Of a DNA stretch of 64,000 nt, positions 1 to 18,300 are shown one piece after another; position 1 is the stretch's first letter; every line of letters starts with the position of its first letter. The stretch is from Cylicocyclus nassatus (lineage: Eukaryota; Nematoda; Chromadorea; Rhabditida; Strongylidae). The notes under the pieces are model-generated. The model did not search any database. It saw nothing but the letters and a program-made list of their open reading frames with translations, and had not been told where the DNA came from. The stretch spans positions 13,492,880 to 13,556,879 of the forward strand of contig CATQJL010000112.1 of assembly GCA_958299035.1 (NCBI GenBank). The letters are read 5' to 3'. The translations under genes were made by a program, and so were the position numbers.

Positions 1-300
1 GGAAGTTTGAGCTTTGGTGCGATTGCACCATCTACACGTATTGAGGAAAACCCGCGCTGGCATGCGCGAAAAAACTGTCAAACTCGCCGTAAATGGAGAC
101 ATGGGTGTACTTATAAACATCACCGCTTTTGAATGCTTCAGAAAGTAGCCTAAATCGTTTCAGCGAACCCTTGGATGCGTCACTGCAATTTTTACGGTCG
201 CTACCGCAAAAGTCTGCAATCGCGGACTAACTCGTTGAAATGCGCCAGTTTTGCCAACTATTGCCTCCACTTTTCTTAAATTCGTTTTTGAAGCGTCAAT
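1..300. other. Upstream flank of the S23 gene, no gene seen
   Basis: No exon is recognised. The stretch should hold the promoter or 5' flank of the ribosomal protein gene that starts at 301. It contains one imperfect copy (16-30) of the GTGCAATTGCAC-like palindrome that recurs further along the window. Pyrimidine-rich sequence just before 301 could serve as a splice or trans-splice acceptor, but no clear TTTCAG site is visible. Confidence 0.5.
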
Positions 301-1153
301 ATGGCGTCATCATTTACAAGAGCTGAACGATCAGGGAATATATTCTACCGAGTGACAGGACTGATCAGATCTGGTCAACTACCTTGGGCAGAAAGGCCTT
401 TATGGTGAGTTGACTGATTGCGTCATTTTTTGTAATTTTTTTGGTGCCACATTGATTTATCGAGTTTGTTTGCAGTGTTTTTCCTCGCTTTACTACTTTA
501 CTTTTTGACACTTTCTGCAGCTCTCACAGTGTTGATTTTTCTTTCCAGGTATGATGTCTACGTCGCACATCAACCTTTGGAACCCCATGATTGGAATGTA
601 AAACATGCCAGACACGATGAGCCGGTGAGTCTGAATTTTGAGCTTTCTTTCCTCACTTCATATACGCAGATTATTGCTTAATATAGTCTGTGTGTTAGTT
701 CTGAGACGATTTACCGGTACATTTGCATCGCACGCTGTTGCTTGCTTTCGACTCATCACATGAAGCATCTCACCCAGAAACTAAAGGCTAAAGGGCGGAT
801 GATTGCGTTGCAGATGTGTCAGGGAGTTGTCCCTGAGGCAGACTATAGCTATGAAAACCTTTTTAGGTGCGGAAAATATTCTACAACGAAGACTTAGTTA
901 GAGCACAATTCTATAAAAAATACCGAGGAGGTGTTATAAATCTGGAAAACCCAAGGGAAAGCTTATCGCAGCAATTTATCAAGGAGTTCGAGACAATTCA
1001 AACCGAAAATAAAGGTTGGCTGCATACTTGATGTCCTCTGTTGGTTGAGTTGATGCTATCATAAACCCTGGTTTAGATAAGAATCTATCACAAGAAGAGC
1101 TTTTTCGAAAAACAGAAGAACGAATGAAAGAAGCTGGTATACAGTTGAGATGA
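301..1153 (+). CDS. mrps-23: Mitochondrial small ribosomal subunit protein S23 (mS23)
   Basis: Component of the small subunit of the mitochondrial ribosome, made in the cytosol and imported. Four exons: 301-404, 549-624, 867-1014, 1077-1153. Every junction is GT-AG and phase closes throughout, giving 134 aa. Recognition rests on the S23 N-terminal pattern: an RxGxIFYRVTGLIRSGQL-like start, then ERPLWYDVYVAHQPLEP, then IFYNEDLVRAQFYKKYRGG; the human protein has PLWFDVYDAFPPL and IWYHEDRIRAKFYSVYGSG in the same order. The C-terminus (EELFRKTEERMKEAGIQLR) is charged and helical, as in the family. The start is the ATG at 301, which gives the expected N-terminus. The stop is 212 bp before the AARS start in the same direction, so the two may be co-transcribed. 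The family call is secure; the exact symbol follows nematode naming. Confidence 0.88.
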
Positions 1154-1320
1154 TAATGTATTTGTACAAAGTAGACGTAGTAGTCTTTGCTTGTTTGTTC
1201 ATTGTTATCTGTTGATAGGTATAAACATATGAAATCTGTTTTGCATTGCTTTGTCATGGTTTCTTCCTGCCTACCAGCTCACTTTTGTACCTACTTATGA
1301 TCATTTTTTTCTTCTAATCG

Positions 1321-1330
1321 CTTATTCTAG
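1321..1330 (+). promoter_or_regulatory. Candidate trans-splice acceptor before AARS
   Basis: A pyrimidine-rich run ending in TTATTCTAG lies 35 bp before the AARS start codon. There is no upstream exon for this gene, so the acceptor would most simply take a spliced leader. Together with the short gap after the S23 stop this is what a nematode operon boundary looks like. I cannot tell SL1 from SL2 from sequence alone. Confidence 0.45.
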
Positions 1331-1365
1331 GGTTACACAGTAGTCCTGCACTATAGCCGCTGAAG

Positions 1366-6084
<4,719 letters not shown>

Positions 6085-6658
6085 GTTTCCAGGATGTAAC
6101 TGTTTACGCATATAAGGGATACAGATCTAATCTTATAATATTGTACCGATGACTTTCTACTTCCTTTTCTCAATATATTTATTGAACAGATTGTTAATTA
6201 TGATTATTGTTCTTGTTAATGTTTGAGTGAAAACGTCATTGTTGTGCTTGCTGGGGTCTGTGAGGTTGGAGCTGCTTGGTTTGATGGAGTTATTTATCTA
6301 ATCTGCTTTGAATTACCAATCTCTCTTGTTTTGAAAATTCCCTCTTCAATAAATATCAAAAATTACATTTTTTGCACATGTTGGTTGCAAAGAGCGCGGA
6401 TACAACTCTTTTTTTCTCAAACTGCCCATGATTACAAGGAAATAGAATCTGCGCAAACTTTTATAGTTGACTATTTATGGTGAATTCAAGCAGGTAATTT
6501 GTGCTTGATTGAATAACTTGAAAATCGTGGATTTAATTAATAAAACACTTTGGAAATAAATTTGTGGGCGAACGGCTGTGCTCTCTGTTTTTTTTTTTTT
6601 AGTTTCCTTGCAAAGATTTTGGAAGCATCCTAATAGTTCATAAGCAAAATTTTATTTT

Positions 6659-6696
<38 letters not shown>

Positions 6697-8161
6697 CTTT
6701 TGCCCCTCTCTTTCTCAAAATTTCTGTTGTCGTCATCTCATACAATGGATAACCCGCTTCATTCATCATTACTCCCTCGCATTTATTGCTTATTGGTTTT
6801 TCACGAACAAATGCGCTCTAATGTTTTCTTTGATTTTGACGCAATTGGGGTTTATTGCACCCTAACGTATACCATTTGCCAGCAATTTTTTTTCATCATC
6901 TACTCTCGGAAATGGTTCTATGGCCAAGGTTATGTTCTGCAGTAATCACTGTAAGCTGGTGTTCTCATTGGACTTGGTGTTGAATTTCAAGTCAGCTCGA
7001 GTCTTAACGCTGTTATCGTTGTAATAAGCCGAAAACAACTAATCATTAGGTGTTACAATTATTTTTACGAACAGCTGGTCGCGTACTCTATAGCAAATCT
7101 TGTAATGCTAGTTTTTTGCAAATAAGAACTTGCAAGGTGCATGCAAGACCGTTTCTTTGTGAAAGACCGTTTAGTAAATAAATGGCAGCTGTACAAGAGC
7201 AGTACAAGAGTTTAAGATTTCTTCAAATGTTGTAGGCTTCTAGAAAAATTTTTTTTCGATAGATGTGTAAAGCTCAGTGTACAACCAGTATAGATATTGA
7301 GTCATGCCGCTGGATTATCAAATTATGATCCATTTATTTCCCTTTGTACGTTGAGTATACTTCTAGAAACCCTATAGCAAACCAGGAGTCATGTGCAACA
7401 TATTTGTTCCGTAAGTTTTTATGTGGAGTCTAATAAAATACGAACACTGCTACACTCAACATTTATGATCCTTAAGCTCTGAAAAACTCTTTGAACGCAT
7501 TCATGTTGTTTACGGTGGTACGAACTCTTTGAAGTGCCGATATCGGAGCTGAATTTATCTTCCCATTAATTTTTTTATTTGGATGTCAAAAAATCTGCTA
7601 ATGTCTTTACGAGGAAAGATCAACGAACAACTGCGCCTCTGAGTAAACAACGGTAATCCAAAGGTAGTACCTATAATTGACAGATCATTCTACAAGGTTT
7701 GAATTTAGTTTCTTTTGAAGCCTTTCTACGTACTCGGTTGATAAATCATTAAATTCATGGGCCTTTTTTTGAAATTTAATGGATGAATAAAAATCTCTGC
7801 AATCGCCGGGATTTTCTTTTAAAAACCGAAAAAACTGAAAAAAAAACTGAAAATTCTAAGTATATGATTAGAATTAATTTACTCTTAAACTTGGGAGAAT
7901 CTTAATTCCAATGAGGTTTTCCCGGAGTTTTCTGTCCGTTACTTGGTCCTCAACGAATGTCAGGGAAATGACTAAGGCGGCTTCATTTGCTGAAATTTTG
8001 TTCTCTTCTTGGCTTTATCTCCATTCTGATTTATGCAGTTACGAAGTTATTAACTTGAACCTTCGAGCAAACTCATGGGGACATCAACATTACACCAGCT
8101 GTTTGAAATTATAGCAACATGTCAAAAGCTTCCCGCTAATTGTGAAATAAACTTTTTGCTA
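6085..8161. other. Intergenic, no gene seen
   Basis: AT-rich sequence after the AARS stop. It holds the AARS 3' end, for which I see no single convincing AATAAA close to the stop (AATAAA-like sequence occurs further on, near 6539), and a CT microsatellite at 6660-6698. Short open frames have no recognisable domain and no splice context. Confidence 0.5.
6660..6698 (+). repeat. (CT)n microsatellite
   Basis: A nearly uninterrupted run of CT dinucleotides with one TT interruption in the middle. No nearby start codon suggests a promoter role. Confidence 0.9.
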
Positions 8162-9042
8162 TAAGATTGTCCCAAAAGTAAATTTTTCTAAAGAATTCAA
8201 ATTGTTTTTGTTTTTCTAGCAGACTTGGGGTATCATTCGATAGGGTAAAGAAAGCTCTATATACTGACCGCCAAAGATCTACCTAAGTCGTAATTTTGGT
8301 GAAAGCCGAAAAGTAAGTTTTTTCGACTACTTCAAAAATAGGATCTTCTTTCCGAAAATCTCAAAACGGACCTTCAACTTGGTCATGATACAGTATACAT
8401 ACAGTAGTTTCATTAATTATTTGCTGAACTTTTTCGCGGCTGAAAATTGTGGAACAAATATAGTTCCAAAATGCCACTTTTTTCGGTTTTTTTATTAAGC
8501 TTGGTATTCCTCGATTATAAGAGCACAAACAGAAATTTTTTTTCAAGATTATAATTATTAAAGTTTGCAGTAGACAATTATACATGTGGTAGAGCGGGGC
8601 GGAGTTTGCCATCTTTGGACTTTCTTTTCGATTTCTATGCGCAATAAAATTCGAACAAATGTATTCATTGATGATACTATGTACCGCAAATACTATGTAC
8701 TGTACTATGTACTACACAGTATAAGCCGCAAAACCTAGTGTGCACTTTTCGCGCTAACGTTCGCGCGACAGGTGCGCCTTATACATAGGTGAGCCTTGTA
8801 CTCCGGAAAGTAGGGTATACTCTGTAGAGTGATCAATTTCGAGCTTCGTAGAATTCTTTTTCGCAAAAATCCACTTTCAGGTGAGAAAATTTTTTCGATT
8901 TTGTCATCAAACTTTACCTGGATCACAATTCAAGTGGTTCTTTGGTGATCATTTTGTAGAGCAAGGTTTTGCTTCATTGAATGGTACCTAAATCTGCTAG
9001 AAAACAATTTATCTAAAAAAACTTACTTTTGAAACAACCTAA
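8162..9042. mobile_element. Degenerate mariner-like miniature element
   Basis: The ends form an imperfect terminal inverted repeat: TAAGATTGTCCCAAAAGTAA at the left against the reverse complement of TTACTTTTGAAACAACCTAA at the right. Both ends are flanked by TA, the target duplicated by Tc1/mariner transposases. The inside (about 880 bp) has no open frame resembling a transposase, so the copy is non-autonomous or decayed. Confidence 0.65.
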
Positions 9043-11400
9043 TACATTTTAATTGTTTCAAATTACCCAATTTCTCAAAGTTGTCTTACAATTAGTCATT
9101 CATGTGGAAAACCTCGGCTGCTCGAGTGCGCAGAAATTCTTAAAAACTGAATTCTCAAAGGGACTTGAATATCCTGCACAAATGGTGATTAATGACATTC
9201 ATTTCGGAAAAATCTGGATCCATGTTCTTGCTGCAGTCGTATGTTTCAACATTCAATCACAAATCGAGGTGATCAAAAAGCTTTTTTAAGACTCTAGAGT
9301 CTAGACACCCACATCGCGAAAGCACTCCCGTGTAGACCAGGATTTGTTCCATTTGTTTGACATTCATCCTAGTCTGAAAGTCTGAAATTAGAAATGTAAA
9401 TACTAGTGGGATTTTTAGCTGATAGAAATTATGGGTGAAGAATTTTGGTATTTGGAAATATTTGAAAGATTTTGGTCCAAAAACAAAACATTGCAAAAAA
9501 TGCGTCAATCACATGTTTGAATGCTTTTGTTATCATTGGGGTTTTTTAGAGTATTTGAAAAAAAGAACAAAACTTTGGAACGCCCAACATCAAACAATAG
9601 GGCTGCTCTTAATTCAATAAACCAGTTTCCCTTTGTACCTCTACCTCTTCTTCAGGAAAAAAGGGTCTTTCCGGGTCAAGAACTTACTTACCTAGAAAAC
9701 TGCTTGCCTGTAGTTGTAAAACAAACGCCATTAAACTTTTATGGTAAAAAGCTGGGGACATGGAGAACTCTAATTTTGGCTTTGGTTTAGTTTTTTTATT
9801 CATACGAAAATAATCGTGAATATGAAATAGTAAATTTTGTGCCTACACCCCGCGGCTAGTAATGCTTAATTCATGCTCTTTACAATCTTTCTGACCGATT
9901 CAATTTCATGTGTAAAACGACAAATGGAAATAATTCGATGCATTCACTTATGAATCAGCACCCATTATGTGTTTGGTTTCTTCAGCGATAGACGCAGTGA
10001 ATAAAAGACCTATGACGGCGAATGCAAAACATCTTGCAAAAAGGAGTCGAAGTCCAAAGTGGGTAAGTTTTCTAAAAATTCCAACACACATTAGAGACAC
10101 TTAAGTTAATCTTTAGAAATGAGCATTGATTGGGAAGTCGACTTGTCAAGTTTCTGGAAAATGCATTCTCTTTACAAGGCGTTCAAGTTTTAGTCTCAGA
10201 TATTTCGGAATACAAGTTGGGACATTTTGTTTTTTTCGTTCGTCTTTCCAAACCATCGACAAAGTGCGAACTTGTCATTTGCATTACTTTGTTTTTTACC
10301 GAATATCCTGGTTTTTTTGAGACTATGGATTCCAGTTAGTTGAAATCATGATCGCATAAAAGTAAACTTGGTCTTCTTGTCCGGTCTACATAAAATAATG
10401 TAAACGGAGTATAAAAACGCATTATGATGATTTGGTGTTCTTTGAACCGCACATCACGAAAAATCGAAAAGGGATCTTCAATTTAAATCTGAAATAGTTG
10501 GTCTGGAGATTCAGGATACCCTGTACATGGGTCAAATACAATTCACGTTTCGTGTATCTGAAATAGAAGAAACTATGAGAGAAATCCTTATTTGTAATGT
10601 GAAGAAGTATAAAATTCGTATTGAAGTACCCTCTAAAACCTTAACGAAATTTTTTCTGAGTCATTCAATAATACTAGAAGGTGTGTTGTGTTCTAATGCC
10701 TCTTATACAAATGCTCTACCTTCTAAAAATATTCAAAAAACCAATTTTCAAAAAAGAAACGATAAACAAGAACACGTATTTAATTCATGTAAGCATTTAG
10801 ATTTCCGGGCATGGTGGATTTTGCGGCCTTGCATTTTGTTCAAAAAATTATGGACCGAAGTCGACTAATAGCTAATCCCCTAATAGCTAATCCTCAGAGA
10901 ATCTGGAAGATAGTTTATTTTTCAATTTTTTCTTTTCTCTAAAATGAATTTTGCTTGCTCACTTCAGGCTTTTTATTATAGGAAAGAGCAGGAAAGTAAA
11001 ATGGACTGAAAGTAAACTCACCGCGTTCACGACTTCTTTTTTTACAATCATGGACTAGCTTTTATGATTTCCAGCTGATGACATTTTTTTCAGTTTACGA
11101 GCTTAGCTAGGGCTTTTAAGACCTCGCCATTATTCGCATCATGAATTGTGCCCGTTTAGGGAGAGAATAAAAGAGCGTTACAAGGGCAATATGCATGGCA
11201 CGGATAAATTGACTAAGGTTTTGCAAAAAAATCTTCGTAAGAGCATTACTCCATTTACGGTTACGACTTACAAGCAAAAAGTATCAGCTTTTACGGCCTG
11301 TTTAGAGCTTTAGTCAATTCGTAAAAGGTTCAGAGCAAAGAGTTTTCAACGCCGTAAAGTGACAACTGAACTCAGTAAGTTGTCGCGTATTTCCCACACT
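9043..11400. other. Intergenic, no gene seen
   Basis: AT-rich. The longest open frame (10527-10868, + strand, 113 codons) is rich in Lys, Ile and Asn, as expected from base composition. It matches no family I know and has no splice context. Nothing else is supported. Confidence 0.45.
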
Positions 11401-12395
11401 TTCTGTTCGTTTCAGAGAGTGAGAGAGAGAGAGTTTTTTTCACGCACAACTGTCAATCATTTCAGCCTGATTCGTTGTCGACCGTTCGTCTCGTCAATAT
11501 ATACGTGCGAGAACTCTGTGCATTGACGATGAAGACGACGACGAACGGGATGGAGCGAGCGAGAGCGAGAGGAGAGGCGACTGCATGGTTTTGATTGATT
11601 TTAGTCTTTGTATCAACAAATCGGACTGCTCCTAACACTGTACAGAAAACACTATACTTATGGGTGTGGATAATCATTGAACTGTGAGAAAATGTATAGC
11701 GACGTAAAGAGCTGGTGGCTAAAGTTCTTATAGGGCAGTCTCCTAGGAGACGTTTTTTCTCGGCACGGAAATGGGACTTGAAGTTTTTTCCTCGGACGAG
11801 TTGCTACAGCCGTGCATTATCGTTAATGAATCAGTGTGTGACGCGATGACGTTGATGACTGGGTGGCACCCTGTCATGACCATACTGTACGGTTTTGGGT
11901 TTGGACGTTCTACTGCGCTGTGTGCTGTTTGTTTCTGCCTCTGTCTGTGTCGGTGACGCCATCGCGGCAGAACCTCCACCGCACCTCCACCTCCACCAGC
12001 ACCACCATCACTACCATCAACACCATCGCTGCCATAAGTACCACCGCACTACCTCTGCCTCGAACCCCGCTCTCGCCTCACCCCCCCCCCCCCCCCTCCC
12101 CCGCCTCGTCATTAGCATAGTCCGAGGGGTCGGGCTTAGCGCTGTGCGCGAAGCTGGGCTGCTGCTGCTGCTGCTGTCGTTGTAAAGCGGCGACGCTCAG
12201 TTGCGTGTTTGCCCCCCACCCGAACGACCATATTTTCTCTCTATCTTCGAAATTTATTTTTTATTATCTCCACACACCACACACATACAGTCTCTACACA
12301 TCATCATTACACAAATCCACATCTCTTCTACATCTTCCTATAATTATCCACCAACTACTACTTAAAAAAATCTACATCTACACCCACCGTACACT
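11401..12395 (+). promoter_or_regulatory. Probable promoter / 5' UTR region of the Mextli-like gene
   Basis: The base composition changes from AT-rich to GC-richer. A GA-repeat stretch (around 11418-11434), purine-rich GAGCGAGAGCGAGAGG sequence near 11553, a CCACC/CAC-rich stretch (11975-12030), a run of 16 C (12081-12096) and a short CTG repeat near 12160 precede the start codon. Such simple sequence is common in 5' regions of long-intron genes. Open frames here are low-complexity by-products. An in-frame TAA shortly before the ATG at 12396 argues that coding does not start further upstream in this exon. Confidence 0.4.
12081..12096 (+). repeat. C16 homopolymer tract
   Basis: Run of 16 C in the presumed 5' region of the Mextli-like gene. 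Comparable runs of 11-16 C or G occur at 14181-14191, 16069-16079, 17239-17250, 30670-30681, 36394-36405, 48342-48357 and 53039-53049. Long pure G/C runs are unexpected by chance in DNA this AT-rich. Confidence 0.9.
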
Positions 12396-15300
12396 ATGCT
12401 TAATGCCTTTGATGCGAACGATTTTGGGCCCACTATGGGCCAACTTGGAGCCGCTGCTGCCGCTGCCGCAGCGGCTGCTCAGCAACGGCATCCGACCGTC
12501 TGTTCACCGACTACAGCAGCGTCGCGAACTGTTCCTATGTCTATAGGTGAGCCAATTCATTCAGAATTTTTCAATTTCTAAATTTTTAGGAAATTTTTTC
12601 AACAAATTGGCGTGAAATTCACTAGTTGATCAGTTTTGTACAACCATCAAAATTCCTGTTACATGTATACCATATGTAAAATCCCGAGGCCTCACACTGT
12701 TTTTTCTTCGTTGATAGGTCGAAATGGGGAGTCTTCTCAGATTGAGTGGTCCTTGTCTTTGAATTTTTCTTACCTTTTCGGACGAAACTTATCACTCTTG
12801 GTAAGTGTGACTTTCTGAGTGGGCAGTTCATATAGAAATTAATTTTTCAAAACTGTTGGGAAATCAAATGCTTTTATAAAATATGGTCTGAATTTTCTTC
12901 TCACTTAATTTAAACGAGAAATTATGCAAGTTTTTGTTTGTTACATTGAAGCCGGATTGAACCGAGTTACTTTACTAACGGAGTTAACGGAGTTACTTTA
13001 CTTTTACTCGGAGTTTGGCTAATTTTTTTATTTCTAATTTTTTTTCCGAGCAGCAGATATCCTTTGTAGGAGAACACAAAAATTTATTACTCGGATGAAG
13101 GAACTTGTAGAAAAGTGACTGGAGCACATTGTTTCTTGTTTTTTTTTCGCAATTATGATGATTTATTATAATTTCCCGATTTCTCTTACCCACGATCTTG
13201 AAATCCACTGCGCGCAAAAAAAATCCCTCTTCAAAAGCATTTATCTTCCTGCCCTGATTTTTAACGACGTTTTCTTTCATGCACATTTCCTTGCTCGTAA
13301 ATTATCATTGGAAATTAACCGACTTTCAAAGCGATTCGTTTGACAATTGATAATGTGATGATTTACAATGCGAGTGTTGCTTACATTGTGTTTGAAGCTT
13401 AAGAATTTATTTTACAATGTTTGTTTTCAGATATTTTCGAACAAATGCCATTGTTCAAAAGCATTTTGCTTTACTCTTTCCAACTGTTTCATTTTTTTTC
13501 TTTTCCTTTGTCCCTCACTGAATGCTTGCATAATCTCCGTGTGTTGCACAATGAATCACGCGCACATAAATACCATTCACTTGTTGTTAGAAAGTTCTAG
13601 AAGCGAAGAAAATGTTATGGAGATCAGCTGTGCAGCCATAGGCAAGAAGGAGAAATGGGTTGTTTCTGAGGCATCTTGAAGTCTGGCACTGAACGAGCAT
13701 CAAGATGTAGTTTACGAGAGTTTTTAAGTTTTCCAGCCGGAGGAACAAATGTTCTTGGTACTTTTTGTTGAGGCAATAGAGGTTGAAAATATTTCCATTG
13801 CTTGAGGGTTAGTTTTAATCTTGGCATTTTTATATCGATCTAAAGCTTGAATGGGTGGAAAACTGGAAAACCTTTCTAAGAATGACTTTCTCAACTTTTG
13901 CAGAGATTATATGACTCCCTCCATTGAGAGCGTAGACTTTAGAAAAAAAGCCCAATGTTTATTTTTTGGCGTTTGTTGACATTAAGCGTCATTTGAGTCT
14001 TACCGTAGCTTTTTTCTGCTCTCCTGGAAAAGTTGATCCTTTTGTTTGTAAAAGAAAAAGCCTATCGTGCCGGCTCTCAAAGGTCCTAATCCTTCAATTT
14101 TTGCTCATCGATCACAAAGATATCCGTTTGTTATCCATCATCTCGGAGTTCGTGGCTGGCTCGAAACTCGAGGCCTGGGCGGGGGGGGGGGCGGGCTGAT
14201 GAGGGGTACTGTAATATCGATAAGTGAGTGAGTGATGAGGTGCACGAATGAATTATTCGCTGCTATTCTTATGGGGATCGAAAAAACTCGTCGCGAAGTA
14301 ATAAACGGGTACTTATTAGCTTGTTAAGACATTACTAAAACGTTTTTAGCAAATTATTCTATTACTGCAAAGTGCCTCGACAAGTGATTTTCTTTTCTTT
14401 CTGTCTCCTTTTTTTCTGAGTCAAAAAACTTGTCCTAATGTTCTTGAGACATAAGAACAGTTGTAAATCAAATCAAAAGCGCTTTGTTTGCTCTCTCTTT
14501 CGATTATTTGAGGAAAACCCAGCCTCGAACATCAGATTTCCCCCTCCCCGATCCAAATCGCTCTCGTACTAAACAAATATTTTCTCTCATTTACCCCCCT
14601 CGCAACGGACACTCGCGCGCAAGATTCGTGTAAGACACACTCTCGATGAAGAGCTTCCACAGCTCTTTATCTATTGTACGAACTAGAAATCTTTCCCGAG
14701 TGTGTCTGTTGTGTATTCCCCGAGAACAACGAAAAAGTTTATGTAAAGGCAAAAGTTAACACATGTGTGGCTGCGAGAGCTAGCCTCGATAACTAGTTCT
14801 CCGAGCGTCGAGGAACATTCTCGAGTGATTATATACACACATGAATATGTGAATAAATCGTGAAGCAAACAGTATTGGCGTTTTTTGCGCCTGTGGTAAA
14901 ACTTGCCTGGAAGTTCAGTCATGTGTGAAAGAATGCGGTTTCTTATTTTTGGATAGTGAAAGTGTAACGCTGAGGAAAATCTGCTGGAAAGAAAGAATAT
15001 GTAAAAATTAAGTAGGCAACTCGGGTAACAAAGCCAAGACTTAAATAGAGGTTCACTGTTTGACAAAACCCTAAATTATTTTGAAAGCAGTCAAGATGAA
15101 TAAACGGAATAACATCAATTACCAACAATAAAAATTTGATCAACCAAATCCAAAATTGAAAATGGTACAAAAATGCTGTTGAGACATTCAACCCTATTTC
15201 TTTCAATTTTTCTTCCAAATTTTATATTTTTCACTATAATTGGTGAAAAAATAGCTGTATTTCTCAAATTTCCTCCCAAAATTTTTATTAATTTCTTTTT

Positions 15301-18300
15301 TGGACAGTCTCATGCTTTTAATGAGAAAAAAAAACAAATATTAGACCACTGTCAGCCCGTTATTTCTTTTTTTCTCGGCTTATATTCACGATCTTTCCAA
15401 AATCTGTAATTCTCAAAAGTAGGGCTTTCCATCACTATTCTTTTCTGTGACCATTGTGAATGGTTCTCTGCGTACCAATAAAAACTTAAATTTTGAAAAA
15501 AGTTTTTGGTTTGAAAATTGGTTTGAAAATGTGAGTTTTGAAATCATTACTTTGCTATGTAAACTCATGACTCGTTTCCCAAATAGTCATCCATAGTCAT
15601 AAAAATTGTTGGTTTACACTTAGCAACATTTTAATCCATCTGCGAATTTCTAAACTGGTTCCAGATTTTTCTTTACAAGTAGTAAAAACTTCCGTGATTG
15701 TGTGGGAAAATTTTGAAAATTTCGTAAACTGTTGTTAGGAGATGTCTCCTCCTGATACAATTTTTCGACACTTACAGGTGGAAGGACTTCTTAATGAGCA
15801 TTTATTTCAAACTGTCATTTCGCTTGCAATATGGTTAAGGAATGATATGAAATACAATCAGATTTTTGATTACTTTAGCTTGGAAATGGGTTTTCTTTTG
15901 AAAAAAACTGAAATTAATACTTCTTTCCATCTCTGATCATTTAAAATTTGCTCCTACCCGCTTGCGTCCATTACTGATAGTTGGTACACAGGAAATTTAG
16001 TTGACTACAAAAAAATTGTACATGCAGAACACCTTTGTGCCCTAACATGATTTACATATTATCGTACTCCCCCCCCCCCTCCCCCTCCCTCTCCAAGAAA
16101 AAAAAAAGAACTTTTAATGCACCTCTGTCATGTCACCAGCCGTCACAAACTCGACAGATTTCACGCGTTGCATACTTATGCTTGAAGAGTGATTTGCACT
16201 TGGCGGATTTTTGTTGAACGTGAAACGGGAAAAAAATGTCGAGAAAAAAATATCTCTGCAAAGTAGAGTTTTTTGAGAAACTGGGGTAAATGTAAGTTTT
16301 GTACAGTGTTTAAGAAATATATAGACGACCTTAATTCAATAACCTAAATGTTTTCTTAATCTTATTACCTTAATTCAATTCAAATTGTTTCTTTTGAATA
16401 ATTATAGATTTTTAAATTCAAAGAATATTGTTCACATGAATAATTTTATTTTAAAGGCAAAAATTCTGAAGTGCAAAGGTAGCACAATATCTGGAAAATG
16501 ATTTTATAGACGACCTCTTCAGCTTTTTTTTAAATTTAAGAATAAGTACAAATTTTCAAAAAATTGAAAAATATGATATGAAAATTTTTCTCTGTTGAAT
16601 CGTCTGAATATGGAAAAAAATTGCAAGTAGTCTAGGCAAAAGTAATTCAAAATGCCTTGAGAATGAACAGAATGTTCAAAAAATGATGGATTAAGCCCTA
16701 GTTTGAGATTAATTCCTATTGATAAGAGTCCATAAATCTTCCGTAAATTATTGAAGTTTTCTACATGGAAAATGCAATAATTTGTGGGTAATTTTTAAAT
16801 AATTCGAATTATAATTCTACATTTTCAATATTTTCTACGTTTGAAAACAATTTCAGAAGAAATTCATATAAAAGTGATTTAGACCATTCCACTTGGAATG
16901 AGTGATACTCGATTTAATTTGCACGGACCATTTCCCCAAATTTTTTCTTCGAGGTGAATTTTTGAAATTCCTCGGGATCTTTGAAGTCCTTGCTGTTGTT
17001 TGGTCACCAATCAAGATTTCCCAGTTTACGACAGCTTAAACAACTTAAGAAAAGAGCAAGCACCTTTCTCCTGATTAAATTCAATATTCCAGTCTCCGAG
17101 CAACTGCTTTTGTCAGAAAATTCCATTAGATCTCTACTTCTTTGCCGAGCAGCTCACTAAAGCTATAGAAAGCTTTCTACAAAAATTTGCGCCATTATTT
17201 ACCTTTCCCGGCTAGTTTTCATTTCGCAACCTCCCCCTCCCCCCCCCCCCTTTCCCGTAAGTGCAATGGAAAAATGAGATGCATGAAACGGTTCAGAGCT
17301 GTTACTCTTTCAGCACAAAATGCAAAGAAGGCATTTGCGATATGCACAGAAAAACTCAATCGAGTGTAAATCCACATGATTATCCGTCGGCGAGACAAGT
17401 GTATGAGAGAGTGTACGGAAGCTTTGCATTGGAAATATGATCCGATCGAAACGGGGGCAAGCTCCTGTGCCGGGGAGGGGGAACGGGAGCAGAACAAATG
17501 GCAGCACATTGTAACGAACAGGGATCGCACAATCCTAACCCCCTGACTCGCACGCATAAGCACTATGATGTTCTTCGAGCCAAGTTCGGGGACTCTCCTA
17601 TTTCAGTTCTCGAATGATTTTCGTATAAGGCGAGGTAGTGCTAATCATCACACTTGGATCATGCTTTCTTCGGTTTGTTTGCTTTTAAGTTTTTCTTTTG
17701 AGTTGCTTTCTGAATTTATATAGCTTACAGCTTCAAAGTTGGGTCTTAAGTATGAGTATCAAGATAAGTCAACATAGTAAAGAATCTATCAGGTTCAATT
17801 TCTACTTGGGTTACCCCACGTGAATCTAAATCAAGTGCAGATACTGACCAGAGGGTAGCTTTCCTTTGCTTATGTGTGCAATTGCACACTTTCAGGATGA
17901 GGTAGGTCATAGAGCCCCAAAATGATTTTCTTGTCGTTTTTCTTGATGATTTTTCCTGCTTAGGTGCAGTCTTGCTTGCAAAAACCTGATTGATTACATT
18001 TCAAACAATGCTTACCTGAGGGCTCCTTTTTGTTGTTTAAACCTGACATTTGTGTAATTGCACACATCGGTAAAAAGCTCAGAAGACTGTAGGCATTTGT
18101 CTTGAATAGAGTGAAGAGTGAATGGTGAAGGAAAAGCTCTTCTCAGTCTCCTCTCAGACTCAGTTGCTCCCGGGTCTTTTTCCAAAGAAGGATTCTTCCT
18201 TGAAAGGAAAAGAAATCCTATTTAGTTCTAGAAACCGAGCCTCACTTTGGGTGAAAATGGATCTCTCTTTCAGGAAACCTCTCTCTTATTTTCTTCCTTT

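Noticed and set aside
11863..12185. Proline/histidine/threonine-rich open frames before the Mextli-like start
   Set aside because: They arise from CCACC and poly-C simple sequence, overlap each other in different frames and have no splice context.
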